DNA of 23,533 bases from Myxococcota bacterium (GCA_030066475.1 JASJBO010000013.1:1-23533); one strand, 5' to 3'; counted from the first letter of the stretch, positions 13,569-21,703 are shown. A program made the numbers and translations. Notes: generated from the letters alone by a model not told the origin.

Positions 13569-14576
13569 CTAGCCTCCAATCTGCGACATGGTGCGCTCGG
13601 GCTTGACGAACAGCCCGTCAGTGATGTTGTGCTTCAGCTCCTTGGTGGCCACGGCCGCCCGCAGCCGCTCGGCCAGCTCCTCGTCCGAGGCGCCCGCGCG
13701 CAGCGGGCCGCGCAGATCGTGCTCGCGCAGCGAGAACAGGCAGGTGCGGAGCTTGCCGTCGGCGGTGAGCCGGATGCGGTTGCAGTCGGCGCAGAACGGC
13801 GCCGTCACCGAGTCGATGAAGCCGAGCACGCCGGGCGCGCCGTCCGCGAACACCCAGTCGCGGCTCGGGGCGTGCGGGTCCTGCGCGTCGCTCGGCCGCA
13901 GCGGGAACTCGGCCTCGATCTTCTCGCGCAGCTCGTGGCCCGGCACCAGCGCGTCGCGGCCCCAGAGCGCGCCGTGCTCGAGCGGCATGAACTCGATGAA
14001 GCGCACCTCGAAGCCGCGCTCGCGCGCGAGGCGGGCGAAGTCGAGCACCTCGTGGTCGTTCTGGCCGCGCATCGCCACGCAGTTGATGCTGATCGGCGCC
14101 AGGCCGGCCGCCTCGGCCGCCTCGATGCCGGCCAGCACGCGCGGCAGCGCGTCGCGCTTCACCATGCGCGCGAAGTTGTCGCGATCGAGCGAGTCGAGGC
14201 TCACGTTGACGCGCTCGAGGCCGGCCTCGGCCAGCCGCCGCGCCAGGCGCCCCAGCTCGGTGCCGTTGGAGGTGAGCGCCAGGTCGCGCAGTCCCGGGAT
14301 CACCGACAGCTCGGCGATCAGGTGCTCGAGGTTCTTGCGCAGCAGCGGCTCGCCACCCGTGATGCGCAGCTTGCGGACGCCCATCGCCACGGCCAGGCGC
14401 GCCAGCCGGGCGATCTCCTCGAGGTGGAGCAGCTCCTCGCGCGGCAGCCACTCGATGTCCTCCTGCGGGATGCAGTACTGGCACCGGAAGTTGCAGCGGT
14501 CGGTGACCGAGATGCGCAGGCTCTCGATCTGGCGCCCGAAGCTGTCGCTGAGGGGGGGCAGAGGCGGGGGAGCCAT
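13569..14576 (-). CDS. moaA: GTP 3',8-cyclase MoaA (molybdenum cofactor synthesis)
   Basis: A 335-residue radical SAM enzyme for the first step of molybdopterin synthesis, GTP to 3',8-cyclo-GTP. The N-terminal cluster ligands are Cys28, Cys32 and Cys35 (CNFRCQYC). KLRITGGEPLLR is the SAM-binding GGEP motif, and VNVSLDSLD and IEFMPLEHG are typical. The C-terminal cluster has the C-x2-C-x13-C pattern (FCADCNRIRLTADGKLRTCL). The protein ends in MSQIGG, whose Gly-Gly tail is important for MoaA activity. ATG at 14576 (MAPPPLPPLSDSFGR) is right for the family; the frame is open far upstream but without similarity. Its ribosome binding site is weak. It heads the moaA-folB operon. No other moa gene is in the window. 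Confidence 0.93.
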   Translation of the reverse strand: MAPPPLPPLSDSFGRQIESLRISVTDRCNFRCQYCIPQEDIEWLPREELLHLEEIARLARLAVAMGVRKLRITGGEPLLRKNLEHLIAELSVIPGLRDLALTSNGTELGRLARRLAEAGLERVNVSLDSLDRDNFARMVKRDALPRVLAGIEAAEAAGLAPISINCVAMRGQNDHEVLDFARLARERGFEVRFIEFMPLEHGALWGRDALVPGHELREKIEAEFPLRPSDAQDPHAPSRDWVFADGAPGVLGFIDSVTAPFCADCNRIRLTADGKLRTCLFSLREHDLRGPLRAGASDEELAERLRAAVATKELKHNITDGLFVKPERTMSQIGG

Positions 14577-14655
14577 CAGAGGATGGTAACGAAGCTCTCT
14601 TGACGCGGCCCGGGGAAGGCCGGAAGCTGGCGGGTCCGCAGAGAGGAGAGGTCCC

Positions 14656-15843
14656 GTGGGAGCCTTCGAGGACGTCGTCGCACGCGAAGCCAGCACCTTC
14701 CTGCCCGTGGTCCGGCGCCTGCCGGTGGCCCTGGTCGAGGGCCGCGGCGCACGCGTGCGCGACGTCGAAGGGCGCGAGTACGTGGACCTGACCGGGGGCT
14801 GGGGCGTCACCGCGATCGGGCACTCGCACCCGGCGCTGGTGGAGGCGATCGCGCAGCAGGCCGGACGCCTGATGCAGACCACCAACCTGTTCTACACGCT
14901 GCCGCAGCTCGAGCTGTCGGAGCGCCTGCGCGCGCTGGCGCCGGACTCGCTCACCCGCTGCTTCTACGTGAGCTCGGGCGCCGAGGCGATGGAGGGGGCA
15001 CTCAAGCTCTCGCACCGCTTCGCGGGACGCACCCGCTACGTCTCCACCGCGAGCTCGTTCCACGGCCGCACGCTCGGCGCGCTCACCATCATCGGCCAGG
15101 CCAAGCACCGGGACCCCTACCGGGCGCTGCTGCCCGAATCGGCGGTGGTGCCCTACGGCGACCTCGACGCCGCGCGCGCCGCGATCGACGACCAGACGGC
15201 GGCGTTCGTCGTCGAGCCGATCCAGGGCGAGGGCGGCGTGAACGTGCCGCCCGACGGCTACCTGCGCGGCGTGCGCGAGGCCTGCGACCGGCACGGCGCG
15301 CTGCTGGTGCTCGACGAGATCCAGACCGGAATCGGGCGCACCGGACGCTGGCTGGCGCTCGAGCACGAGGGCGTGGTGCCCGACGTGCTCACGCTGGGCA
15401 AGATGCTGGGCGGCGGCTTCCCGATCGCCGGCTGGATGTGCACCGAGGCAGTGGCGGAGACGGTCTCGCTGGGCGACCACGGCGGTACGTATGCCGGCAA
15501 CCCGCTGGGCTGCGCCGCCGCCAACGCGGTGCTGCGCACGGTCGAGTCGGAGGGGCTAGTGGCGCGCTCCGCCGAGCTCGGCGCGCGCGCTGCAGAGCGC
15601 CTGGGCCGGTTCGCGGCCGAGCACCCGGAGCACGCTGGCGACGTGCGCGGGCGCGGGCTGCTGCTCGGCATGGAGCTGCGCGATGCGGAGCGCGCCGCGA
15701 CGCTGTCGCTGCGCGCCGTCGAGCGCGGCGTGCTGGTGAACGTGACGGCCGGAACCGTGCTGCGCCTGTTCCCGGCGCTCAACATCCCCGAGGACGACCT
15801 GTGGTCCGCACTCGACACCGTGCTCGCCCTCGTCACCGAGTAG
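14656..15843 (+). CDS. argD: Acetylornithine-type class III aminotransferase (ArgD family)
   Basis: A 395-residue PLP-dependent fold-type I aminotransferase of the acetylornithine/succinylornithine group, which transfers the amino group between N-acetylornithine and 2-oxoglutarate in arginine synthesis. Motifs in order are VDLTGGWGVTAIGHSHPALV, TTNLFYTLPQLEL, SSGAEAMEGALKLS (PLP phosphate), SSFHGRTLGAL, AFVVEPIQGEGG, LVLDEIQTGIGRTG and LGKMLGGGFPIAGW with the PLP lysine Lys249, then GGTYAGNPLGCAAA. Length is standard for ArgD. GTG at 14656 is supported by GAGAGGAGAG about 5 nt upstream. No other arg gene is nearby, so a relative acting on GABA, putrescine or another omega-amino acid cannot be ruled out. 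Divergent from moaA with an 80 bp gap. Confidence 0.8.
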   Translation: MGAFEDVVAREASTFLPVVRRLPVALVEGRGARVRDVEGREYVDLTGGWGVTAIGHSHPALVEAIAQQAGRLMQTTNLFYTLPQLELSERLRALAPDSLTRCFYVSSGAEAMEGALKLSHRFAGRTRYVSTASSFHGRTLGALTIIGQAKHRDPYRALLPESAVVPYGDLDAARAAIDDQTAAFVVEPIQGEGGVNVPPDGYLRGVREACDRHGALLVLDEIQTGIGRTGRWLALEHEGVVPDVLTLGKMLGGGFPIAGWMCTEAVAETVSLGDHGGTYAGNPLGCAAANAVLRTVESEGLVARSAELGARAAERLGRFAAEHPEHAGDVRGRGLLLGMELRDAERAATLSLRAVERGVLVNVTAGTVLRLFPALNIPEDDLWSALDTVLALVTE

Positions 15844-15861
15844 CAACCCGGCCGCAGCTCC

Positions 15862-16069
15862 CTGCAAGCGCCCGACGGGCGCGCGCAGTGAGGCGAAGCC
15901 GAACGTAGTCAGGTGTTGGGCGCGCGCAGCGAGGCGCAGCCGAGCGAAGTCAACAGACGGCCCGCAAGCGCCCGCAGGGCGCGCGCAGCGAGGCGCAGCC
16001 GAGCGAAGTCACCAGATCGCCCGCAAGCGCCCGAAGGGCGCGCGCAGTGAGGCGAAGCCGAACGTAGTC
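15862..16069 (+). repeat. Array of four hairpin-bearing repeats upstream of the bad-like operon
   Basis: Four 30 nt cores lie at 15881-15910, 15922-15951, 15981-16010 and 16040-16069. Cores 1 and 4 share one variant (CAGTGAGGCGAAGCCGAACG), cores 2 and 3 another (CAGCGAGGCGCAGCCGAGCG), giving an A-B-B-A order. Copies 1, 3 and 4 are preceded by a perfect 6 bp hairpin GCGCCC-nnn-GGGCGC with loops GAC, GCA and GAA; copy 2 keeps only the right arm. Copies 3 and 4 are spaced 59 bp. The family recurs inverted at 11426 and 11514. The region 15844-16087 has no gene. Confidence 0.75.
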
Positions 16070-16087
16070 AATTCACTGGAGGCAACG

Positions 16088-16888
16088 GTGGAGCTCTCCG
16101 AGTTCGAGGACGTCCGCTACGAGGTCGAGGCCGGCCTCGCCTGGATCACGATCGACCGGCCCGAGCGCTTCAACGCGTTCCGCGCGCGCACCGTCGACGA
16201 GCTGATCCGCGCCTTCAAGGCGGCCTGGGCCGACCCCTCCGTCGGCGTGGTGGCGCTCACGGGCGCGGGCGACCGCGCCTTCTGCGCCGGCGGCGACCAG
16301 AAGCAGCGCGCCGAGAGCGGCGACTACGGACCGAGCGAGACCGGGCTGTTCGAGATCGAGGCGCTGCACCGGCTGATCCGCGAGATCCCCAAGCCGGTGA
16401 TCGCCGCGGTGAACGGCGTCGCCGTGGGCGGCGGCCACGTGCTGCACGTGGTCTGCGACCTCACGATCGCCGCCGACAACGCGCGCTTCGGGCAGGCGGG
16501 GCCGCGCGTCGGCTCCTTCGACGCCGGCTTCGGCAGCGCCTACCTGGCGCGCATCCTGGGCGACAAGCGCGCGCGCGAGGTCTGGTACCTGTGCCGGCAG
16601 TACGACGCCGAGACGATGCTGCGCTGGGGCCTGGTGAACGCGGTGGTGCCGCTCGCCGAGCTGCGCGACGAGGTGCGGCGCTGGGCCGACGAGATCCTCG
16701 CCAAGAGCCCCACCGCGCTGCGCTTCCTCAAGCACTCGTTCAACGCCGACAGCGACTCGATCGCGGGGATCGGCACGCTGGCGTTCGCGGGGCTCGACGT
16801 GTTCGTCGAGACGCCCGAGGCCCGCGAGGGGGTCGAGGCCTTCAACGAGAAGCGCCAGCCCGACTTCTCGAAGTTCCGGGGCTCGTGA
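16088..16888 (+). CDS. badI: BadI/MenB-type crotonase, probable 2-ketocyclohexanecarboxyl-CoA hydrolase
   Basis: A 266-residue enoyl-CoA hydratase/isomerase superfamily protein of the MenB/BadI branch. Visible motifs are FEDVRYEVEAGLAWITIDRP, FCAGGDQK and KPVIAAVNGVAVGGGHVL (oxyanion hole), CDLTIAADNARFGQ, GPRVGSFDAGFGSAYLARI, WYLCRQYDA and the tail FNEKRQPDFSKF. MenB makes dihydroxynaphthoyl-CoA; BadI hydrolyses the ring of 2-ketocyclohexanecarboxyl-CoA to pimeloyl-CoA. The sequence alone looks like both. The next gene, BadH-like and overlapping by 1 nt, favours BadI. The C-terminal position that is Tyr258 in E. coli MenB is Val240 here. GTG at 16088 has GGAGG 5 nt upstream. Other acyl-CoA hydratase roles remain possible. 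Confidence 0.75.
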   Translation: MELSEFEDVRYEVEAGLAWITIDRPERFNAFRARTVDELIRAFKAAWADPSVGVVALTGAGDRAFCAGGDQKQRAESGDYGPSETGLFEIEALHRLIREIPKPVIAAVNGVAVGGGHVLHVVCDLTIAADNARFGQAGPRVGSFDAGFGSAYLARILGDKRAREVWYLCRQYDAETMLRWGLVNAVVPLAELRDEVRRWADEILAKSPTALRFLKHSFNADSDSIAGIGTLAFAGLDVFVETPEAREGVEAFNEKRQPDFSKFRGS

Positions 16889-17634
16889 TGGCGCCGGCGG
16901 CGCGCGTGGCCGTGGTGACGGGCGGCGCCGGCGCGATCGGCGCCGCGATCTGCCACGCGCTCGCCGCGGCGGGGCAGCGGGTCGCCGTGGCGGACCTGTC
17001 GCTCGAAGCGGCGGCGGCCGTGGCGAAGGACATCGACGGGATCGGGGTCGCGCTCGACGTCACCGATCCCACCGCGGTCGAGGCGGGCGTGGCGCGCGCG
17101 CGAGAGACGCTGGGACCCGTGGGAGTGGCCGTGAGCTGCGCCGGCTGGGACGAGATGCGGCCGTTCGTCGAGACCGACGAGGCCTTCCAGGCCCGCGTGC
17201 TCGACGTCAACCTGGCGGGTCCGATGCGTCTCGTGCGCGCGGTGCTGCCCGACATGGCGGCGGCCCGCTGGGGTCGCATCGTGAACATCGCTTCGGATGC
17301 AGGCCGCGTCGGCTCGTCGGGCGAGTCGATCTACTCGGGCGCCAAGGGCGGCCTGGTGGCGTTCACCAAGACGATCGCACGCGAGCACGCGCGCCAGGGC
17401 ATCACCGCCAACGCCGTGTGCCCCGGCCCGACGGACACGCCGCTGTTTCGCGGCATGGCCGAGACCAGCGGCGCGGGCGAGAAGATCACGCGGGGTCTCG
17501 AGCGAGCCATCCCGATGAAGCGCCTGGCGCGGCCGGAGGACATCGCGCCCGCGGTCGCCTTCCTCGCGTCCGAGGCGGCGGGCTACATCACCGGCCAGAC
17601 GCTCTCGGTGAGCGGCGGCCTCACCATGGCGTGA
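16888..17634 (+). CDS. badH: BadH-type short-chain dehydrogenase (2-hydroxycyclohexanecarboxyl-CoA dehydrogenase)
   Basis: A 248-residue classical SDR that would oxidise the 2-hydroxy group of an alicyclic acyl-CoA with NAD+. The cofactor motif is VVTGGAGAIG; the NNAG-type motif is SCAGWDEMRPF, and the unusual AGWD is shared with BadH of Rhodopseudomonas. Catalytic residues are Ser136 (NIASDAGRVG), Tyr149 and Lys153 (IYSGAKGGLVAFTKT). CPGPTDTPLF and the C-terminal ITGQTLSVSGGLTM also match BadH closely, from memory of that sequence. Its ATG overlaps the preceding TGA (TGATG), and the next gene overlaps its stop by 4 nt (GTGA), so the four genes are one operon. Generic 3-hydroxyacyl-CoA dehydrogenase activity is the alternative. 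Confidence 0.8.
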   Translation: MAPAARVAVVTGGAGAIGAAICHALAAAGQRVAVADLSLEAAAAVAKDIDGIGVALDVTDPTAVEAGVARARETLGPVGVAVSCAGWDEMRPFVETDEAFQARVLDVNLAGPMRLVRAVLPDMAAARWGRIVNIASDAGRVGSSGESIYSGAKGGLVAFTKTIAREHARQGITANAVCPGPTDTPLFRGMAETSGAGEKITRGLERAIPMKRLARPEDIAPAVAFLASEAAGYITGQTLSVSGGLTMA

Positions 17635-19757
17635 CCGGACGCCGCGCGCTCGCCCCGCTGGCTGCCGCGCTGCTCGCCGCGGGCCTCTGGCTCGCCGTCG
17701 ATGTCGACTACGTCGACACCTCGCCGCCCACGCGCAACACGAGCTACCACTACGATTTCTTCCACTACTACCGCCCCAACGCGGACCTGCTGGGAGAGCG
17801 GCTGGCACGCGGCGAGCTTCCCCTGTGGAATCCGCACCAGGCGCTGGGCCAGCCCTTCCTGGCGAGCTTGCAGGTCGGCGCGCTCTACCCCCCGAACTGG
17901 ATCCACGCCGTGCTGCCCACACAGGCGGCGCTCGCCCTGCTGACCTCGCTCCACCTCGGACTCGCGGCGGGCTTCGCGGCAGCGCTGGCCCGGCGACTCG
18001 GCGCCGACGGGATCGGGGCGGCCTGCGCGGGGCTGCTGTACGCGGGCTCCACGCAGCTCCTCGTCCTCGTCTGGGCGCCACCCGTCTGCCACGCGAACGC
18101 CTGGCTCCCGGCGGTGCTCCTGGCCGTCGACCGGATCGGCGAGCGTCCGAACGGTCGCAACGCGGGCCTGCTGGCTCTGGCGGTCGCGCTCCAGCTGCTG
18201 TGCGGCTGGCCCTACGTGGCCGCGATGACCGCACTCGCCGCCGCGCTGATGGGGGCCGCGATACTCCTGCGCGACGCCCTCGCCACGCGCCGCCCGCCGC
18301 TGCGCGGCGCGCTCTGGCTGGGCGTCGGCGCCGCCGCCGGACTCGCTCTCGCCGCCCCCTTGATGCTCCCGGCGCTCGAGCTCGTGGCGCACAGCTGTCG
18401 GGCAGTGGGCTCGCTGGTCGAGGCACAGGCCGTCTTCGGGTCGGGGCCACACGATCCCGCGCGCTTCGGCGGACAGCTGCTCGACCTCTGGGGCAACGAC
18501 GCCATTCCCAGTCTCACGGCCCTCGGGTTCGTCGCCGCGGGGCTGGTGCTGCGTGCCTCGCTGCGCACCTGGATGCTGCTCGGCGTGGGACTGCTGGCCC
18601 TGGCAGCCTCGTTCCCCGAGCATCTTCCGGTCTACGGCTGGCTGCGCCACCTCCCCGTCCTGGGCGACTTTCGCTTCCCGTTCCGGTATCGGCTGCTGAC
18701 CTGCCTCGCCGTGGCGGTGCTCGCGGGCGTGGGGGTGAGCGGGCTGGCGGCCCTGGCACGGACCCGCGCGGCACGGGTCGGGCTCGGGTTGGCGGGCGCA
18801 GCGCTCGCGCTGGCTCCGATCGTGCTGCTGCAGCCTCACGGCATGCGCTTTCCGTTCCAGGAGCCCGCCACCCGGCCGCTGGACGAGCTCGTCGCGTTGC
18901 TCGGCGACGCGCCGGACGGAGACTGGACGAGCGCGCTGTTCACCCGCAGCGCCGAGAAGGTCGGCGCTCCGCCGGGCCTGCGCGTGGTGCAGGACCTGGA
19001 GCCACTCACGTTGGTCCCCACCGCGCGCGCCCTGACCTTCTTCTCGGTGGGCCGGGCGCTCAGCGTCGACCCGGCGCCCGGCGCGAAGGGGCGCTCGGTC
19101 GTGCGCGCGCCATTCTCGGGGCGCGTCGAGCTGCCGCGGACGCCGCAACATGCGGGCGTGCTCGACGCGCTCGGCGTCGACCTGCTGGCGACGCGCGAGG
19201 CCCATCCGTGGCCGTCGCTGCGCTACCGGCTGCGCACGCCGCCCGAGGCCGAGCGACGCGTCTACACCAACGCGAACGCGGTGCCGCGCGCCTATCGCGT
19301 CGCCGCCGCCGAGCCCGAGCCGGCCGATCCCGATCGCGCGCTGGCGCGGATCGCGTCGCGTGGCTTCGACCCTGCACGCCGCGCCCTGCTCGAGCCGCTG
19401 CCGCCGGCGCTGGCGAAGCCGGGCGCCGCGGATGCCGTGCCGGGCGAGGTCGAAGTCGAGTCGTGGCAGGCCGAGTGGATCGTCCTGCGCGCGCGCGGTG
19501 AGACCGCGGGCGCCGTGGTCGTGACGGACGCGTATTACCCGGGCTGGCGCGCCTGGGTCGACGGGGAGCCCGCCCCGATGCTGCGAGCCAACACCGTGTT
19601 CCGCGCGGTGGAGGTCCCGGCAGGCGAGCACCGGGTGGAGCTGCGCTACGAGCCGACTCGCTTCCGCCTCGGTCTCGGCGTAGCGACGGTGGCGGGCGTC
19701 GGGCTGATCGTGGCGGCGCGGGGAGCTCGGACCCAGACCGCCGAGCGGGCCGCGTGA
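17631..19757 (+). CDS. YfhO-like polytopic membrane protein (GT-C type)
   Basis: A 708-residue membrane protein resembling the YfhO family, large proteins thought to glycosylate envelope polymers. After a first membrane helix (LAPLAAALLAAGLWLAVDV) comes an extracytoplasmic loop with YHYDFFHYYRPNADLLGERL and LPLWNPHQALGQPFLAS, the D/E-rich loop and N-P-x-x-x-x-G-x-P motif of this group, then VGALYPPNW. About ten more hydrophobic helices follow up to residue ~400 (GLALAAPLMLPALELVA, LLTCLAVAVLAGVGVSGLAA). A soluble C-terminal domain with DAYYPGWRAWVDGEPAPMLR is highly characteristic of YfhO proteins, and a last helix ends the protein. GTG at 17631 overlaps the badH stop as GTGA. The sugar donor and target are unknown. 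Confidence 0.75.
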   Translation: MTGRRALAPLAAALLAAGLWLAVDVDYVDTSPPTRNTSYHYDFFHYYRPNADLLGERLARGELPLWNPHQALGQPFLASLQVGALYPPNWIHAVLPTQAALALLTSLHLGLAAGFAAALARRLGADGIGAACAGLLYAGSTQLLVLVWAPPVCHANAWLPAVLLAVDRIGERPNGRNAGLLALAVALQLLCGWPYVAAMTALAAALMGAAILLRDALATRRPPLRGALWLGVGAAAGLALAAPLMLPALELVAHSCRAVGSLVEAQAVFGSGPHDPARFGGQLLDLWGNDAIPSLTALGFVAAGLVLRASLRTWMLLGVGLLALAASFPEHLPVYGWLRHLPVLGDFRFPFRYRLLTCLAVAVLAGVGVSGLAALARTRAARVGLGLAGAALALAPIVLLQPHGMRFPFQEPATRPLDELVALLGDAPDGDWTSALFTRSAEKVGAPPGLRVVQDLEPLTLVPTARALTFFSVGRALSVDPAPGAKGRSVVRAPFSGRVELPRTPQHAGVLDALGVDLLATREAHPWPSLRYRLRTPPEAERRVYTNANAVPRAYRVAAAEPEPADPDRALARIASRGFDPARRALLEPLPPALAKPGAADAVPGEVEVESWQAEWIVLRARGETAGAVVVTDAYYPGWRAWVDGEPAPMLRANTVFRAVEVPAGEHRVELRYEPTRFRLGLGVATVAGVGLIVAARGARTQTAERAA

Positions 19758-21703
19758 CGGCGCCGCTGCCCCGCGCCTCGCGCGCCCTGGCCGGGCTCGC
19801 GCTGGCGGCCGGGCTGTGGTTCACCGCGGCGGTCGCACTCGGCCTTCACGGCTACTCGATCCCCGCCTGGCACACCGTGATCGACGGGTCGGAGCCGGTC
19901 GAGGTGCTGCGCGGCGAGCCGCGGATGATCCGCAGCGACGACTGGAACGTGATCCTCGCGCTCGCGCTCGCCCAGACCCGCCACGAGCCCTCCTTCCCGC
20001 TGCTCAACCGAGCGATCGGCAACGGCTTCAACGTCTCGGTCCCCTTCCCGGTGCCGGTGGCGCACCCGCTGGTGGCGTTCCGCCCAACGGTGTGGGGCTT
20101 CTTCCTGGGGCCCGACGCCGGCATGGCGTGGATGTGGTGGAGTCGGTTGCTCGGCGTCGCGGGCGTCTGGCTGCTGGTGTTCCTGGTGGTCTCGGGCAAC
20201 CGGCTGGGGCTCTCGCTGCTGGCGAGCGCAGCGCTGGCCGCGTCGCCCTTCCTCCAGCTCTGGTCGCTGCGGCCCACGCGCAACCTGATCTACGGCGGCC
20301 TCGCCTTCCTGGCGCTGCTCGGCATCACCTGGGCGCGCCGCCGCGTCTCGATCGCCGGCTGCGGGCTGCTGCTCGGCTGGGCCGGGGGCTGCATGGCGCT
20401 GACGCTCTATCCGCCCTTCCAGGTCCCGATCGCGACCCTGCTGGCGCTGCTGTTCGCGACCCTCGCGTGGCAGCACCGCGACGCGCTCGAGCTGCGGCGC
20501 CACGCGGGATGGCGCGCGGGCGCGCTCGTCGGCGGCGCCGCGATCGCGCTCGGCGCGGTGGCGCTCCTGCTCGCGGCGGGCGGCGAGGCGATCGAGGCGA
20601 TGCAGAGCACGGCGTTCCCCGGGCGGCGCATCGCCACGGGCGGGGATCGCTCGCTCTGGGAGCTGCTCGGCTCGAACCTGCTGCTGCCGCTGCGGATCGA
20701 GGACTGGGGTCCGTTGGACAACGTCTGCGAGGCCGCGTCGTGGTGGCTGCTGTCGCCGGTCGTGCTGGCGGCCGCGCTGGTGCGGCGCGCGCGCGGCGGA
20801 CCGGGGCTCGACGCCGTCGAGGCCGGTCTGGCGCTGCTCGGTGCGGCGCTGGCCGTGCACGCCACGCTGGGCATTCCCGAGTGGCTGGCGCGCGCGAGCG
20901 GCTGGAGCCTGGTGCCGGGGCGGCGCTCCACCCTCGCGCTCGGCGTGGTCGACCTGCTGCTGCTGCTGCGCCTGCTGGCCCGCACGCCGCGCGAGCGCGT
21001 GGCGCCGCTCGCGCCCACGCTCGCCATCGCGGCGCTCTGGGGCGCGCTGCTGGGGATCGCCGCGTGGCAGCTCGCCGCCGTGCTGCCCGACCTCGAGCTC
21101 GCTTGGGGGCTGGCACTGGCCGCCGCCAACGCCGCGCTGGCCGCACTGGCTCTGCGGGCGCGCCGCGCCTGGCTGCCGCTGGCCGTGCTGCTCGCCGCCA
21201 CGCTCGCGACGACGGCGTGGTTCAACCCGGTCGTGCGCGGCGGCTCCGCGTTCGTGCTCGACAACCCGCTCTCGCAGCGCATCCGGGCGATCGACCGCGA
21301 GCACGGCGGCCAGACCACGTGGCTGGCCTTCGGCCGGCCGGAGCTCGCGAACCTGATCTGGATGCAGGGGGTGCGTTCCCTCAACGGACTCCACGCCGTT
21401 CCCCAGCTCGACTTCTGGCACGCGCTGGATCCCGCGCGCCGCCACCAGAGGATCTACAACCGCTACGCGCACGTGTCGTTCGTCGCCTCGGCCCGACGCG
21501 ACTTCCGGGTGCGGGCGTACTCGCGCGACTTCCTGATCGCGCGGGTCCACCCGGCGGACGCCAGGCTGCGGCAGCTCGGCGTCACCCACATGCTGGTGCA
21601 GCACGAGGACGTCGGGGTCTTCGCCCGGCTCTCGGGCCACGAGCACCTGGCGTCGTTCGGCGACCTGCACCTGTTCGCCGCGCGCTGGGATGCCGAGCGC
21701 TGA
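19754..21703 (+). CDS. Polytopic membrane protein, GT-C-like, unknown function
   Basis: A 649-residue membrane protein with a layout similar to its upstream neighbour. A first helix (LAGLALAAGLWFTAAVALGL) leads to a loop containing EVLRGEPRMIRSDDWNV, which resembles the G-x-P-R-x-I-R-S-D-E-W motif of uncharacterised glycosyltransferase-like membrane proteins. Roughly ten more helices follow (LLGVAGVWLLVFLVVSG, WRAGALVGGAAIALGAVALL, APTLAIAALWGALLGIAAW). A soluble C-terminal part (WLAFGRPELANLIWMQGVRS, NGLHAVPQL) ends LHLFAARWDAER. GTG at 19754 overlaps the previous stop by 4 nt. It probably acts with the YfhO-like protein in building or modifying a surface glycan; that is inference from topology and coupling. 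Confidence 0.65.
   Translation: MTAPLPRASRALAGLALAAGLWFTAAVALGLHGYSIPAWHTVIDGSEPVEVLRGEPRMIRSDDWNVILALALAQTRHEPSFPLLNRAIGNGFNVSVPFPVPVAHPLVAFRPTVWGFFLGPDAGMAWMWWSRLLGVAGVWLLVFLVVSGNRLGLSLLASAALAASPFLQLWSLRPTRNLIYGGLAFLALLGITWARRRVSIAGCGLLLGWAGGCMALTLYPPFQVPIATLLALLFATLAWQHRDALELRRHAGWRAGALVGGAAIALGAVALLLAAGGEAIEAMQSTAFPGRRIATGGDRSLWELLGSNLLLPLRIEDWGPLDNVCEAASWWLLSPVVLAAALVRRARGGPGLDAVEAGLALLGAALAVHATLGIPEWLARASGWSLVPGRRSTLALGVVDLLLLLRLLARTPRERVAPLAPTLAIAALWGALLGIAAWQLAAVLPDLELAWGLALAAANAALAALALRARRAWLPLAVLLAATLATTAWFNPVVRGGSAFVLDNPLSQRIRAIDREHGGQTTWLAFGRPELANLIWMQGVRSLNGLHAVPQLDFWHALDPARRHQRIYNRYAHVSFVASARRDFRVRAYSRDFLIARVHPADARLRQLGVTHMLVQHEDVGVFARLSGHEHLASFGDLHLFAARWDAER

Noticed and set aside
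13577..13579. TTG start for folB
   Set aside because: It would overlap moaA by 11 nt and has no ribosome binding site, whereas GTG at 13564 has GGAGG at ideal spacing.
13618..15480. 620-codon minus-strand open frame across moaA and the aminotransferase
   Set aside because: It is antisense to the well-supported aminotransferase and out of frame with moaA; no recognisable domain.
15862..16069. CRISPR array
   Set aside because: There are only four copies at unequal spacing (41, 59, 59), repeats vary, the intervening sequences are themselves similar, and no cas gene is present.
17583..21670. Gln/Arg-rich minus-strand frames opposite the membrane protein genes
   Set aside because: They mirror the Leu/Ala codons of real transmembrane segments on the other strand; no start signal or family motif.
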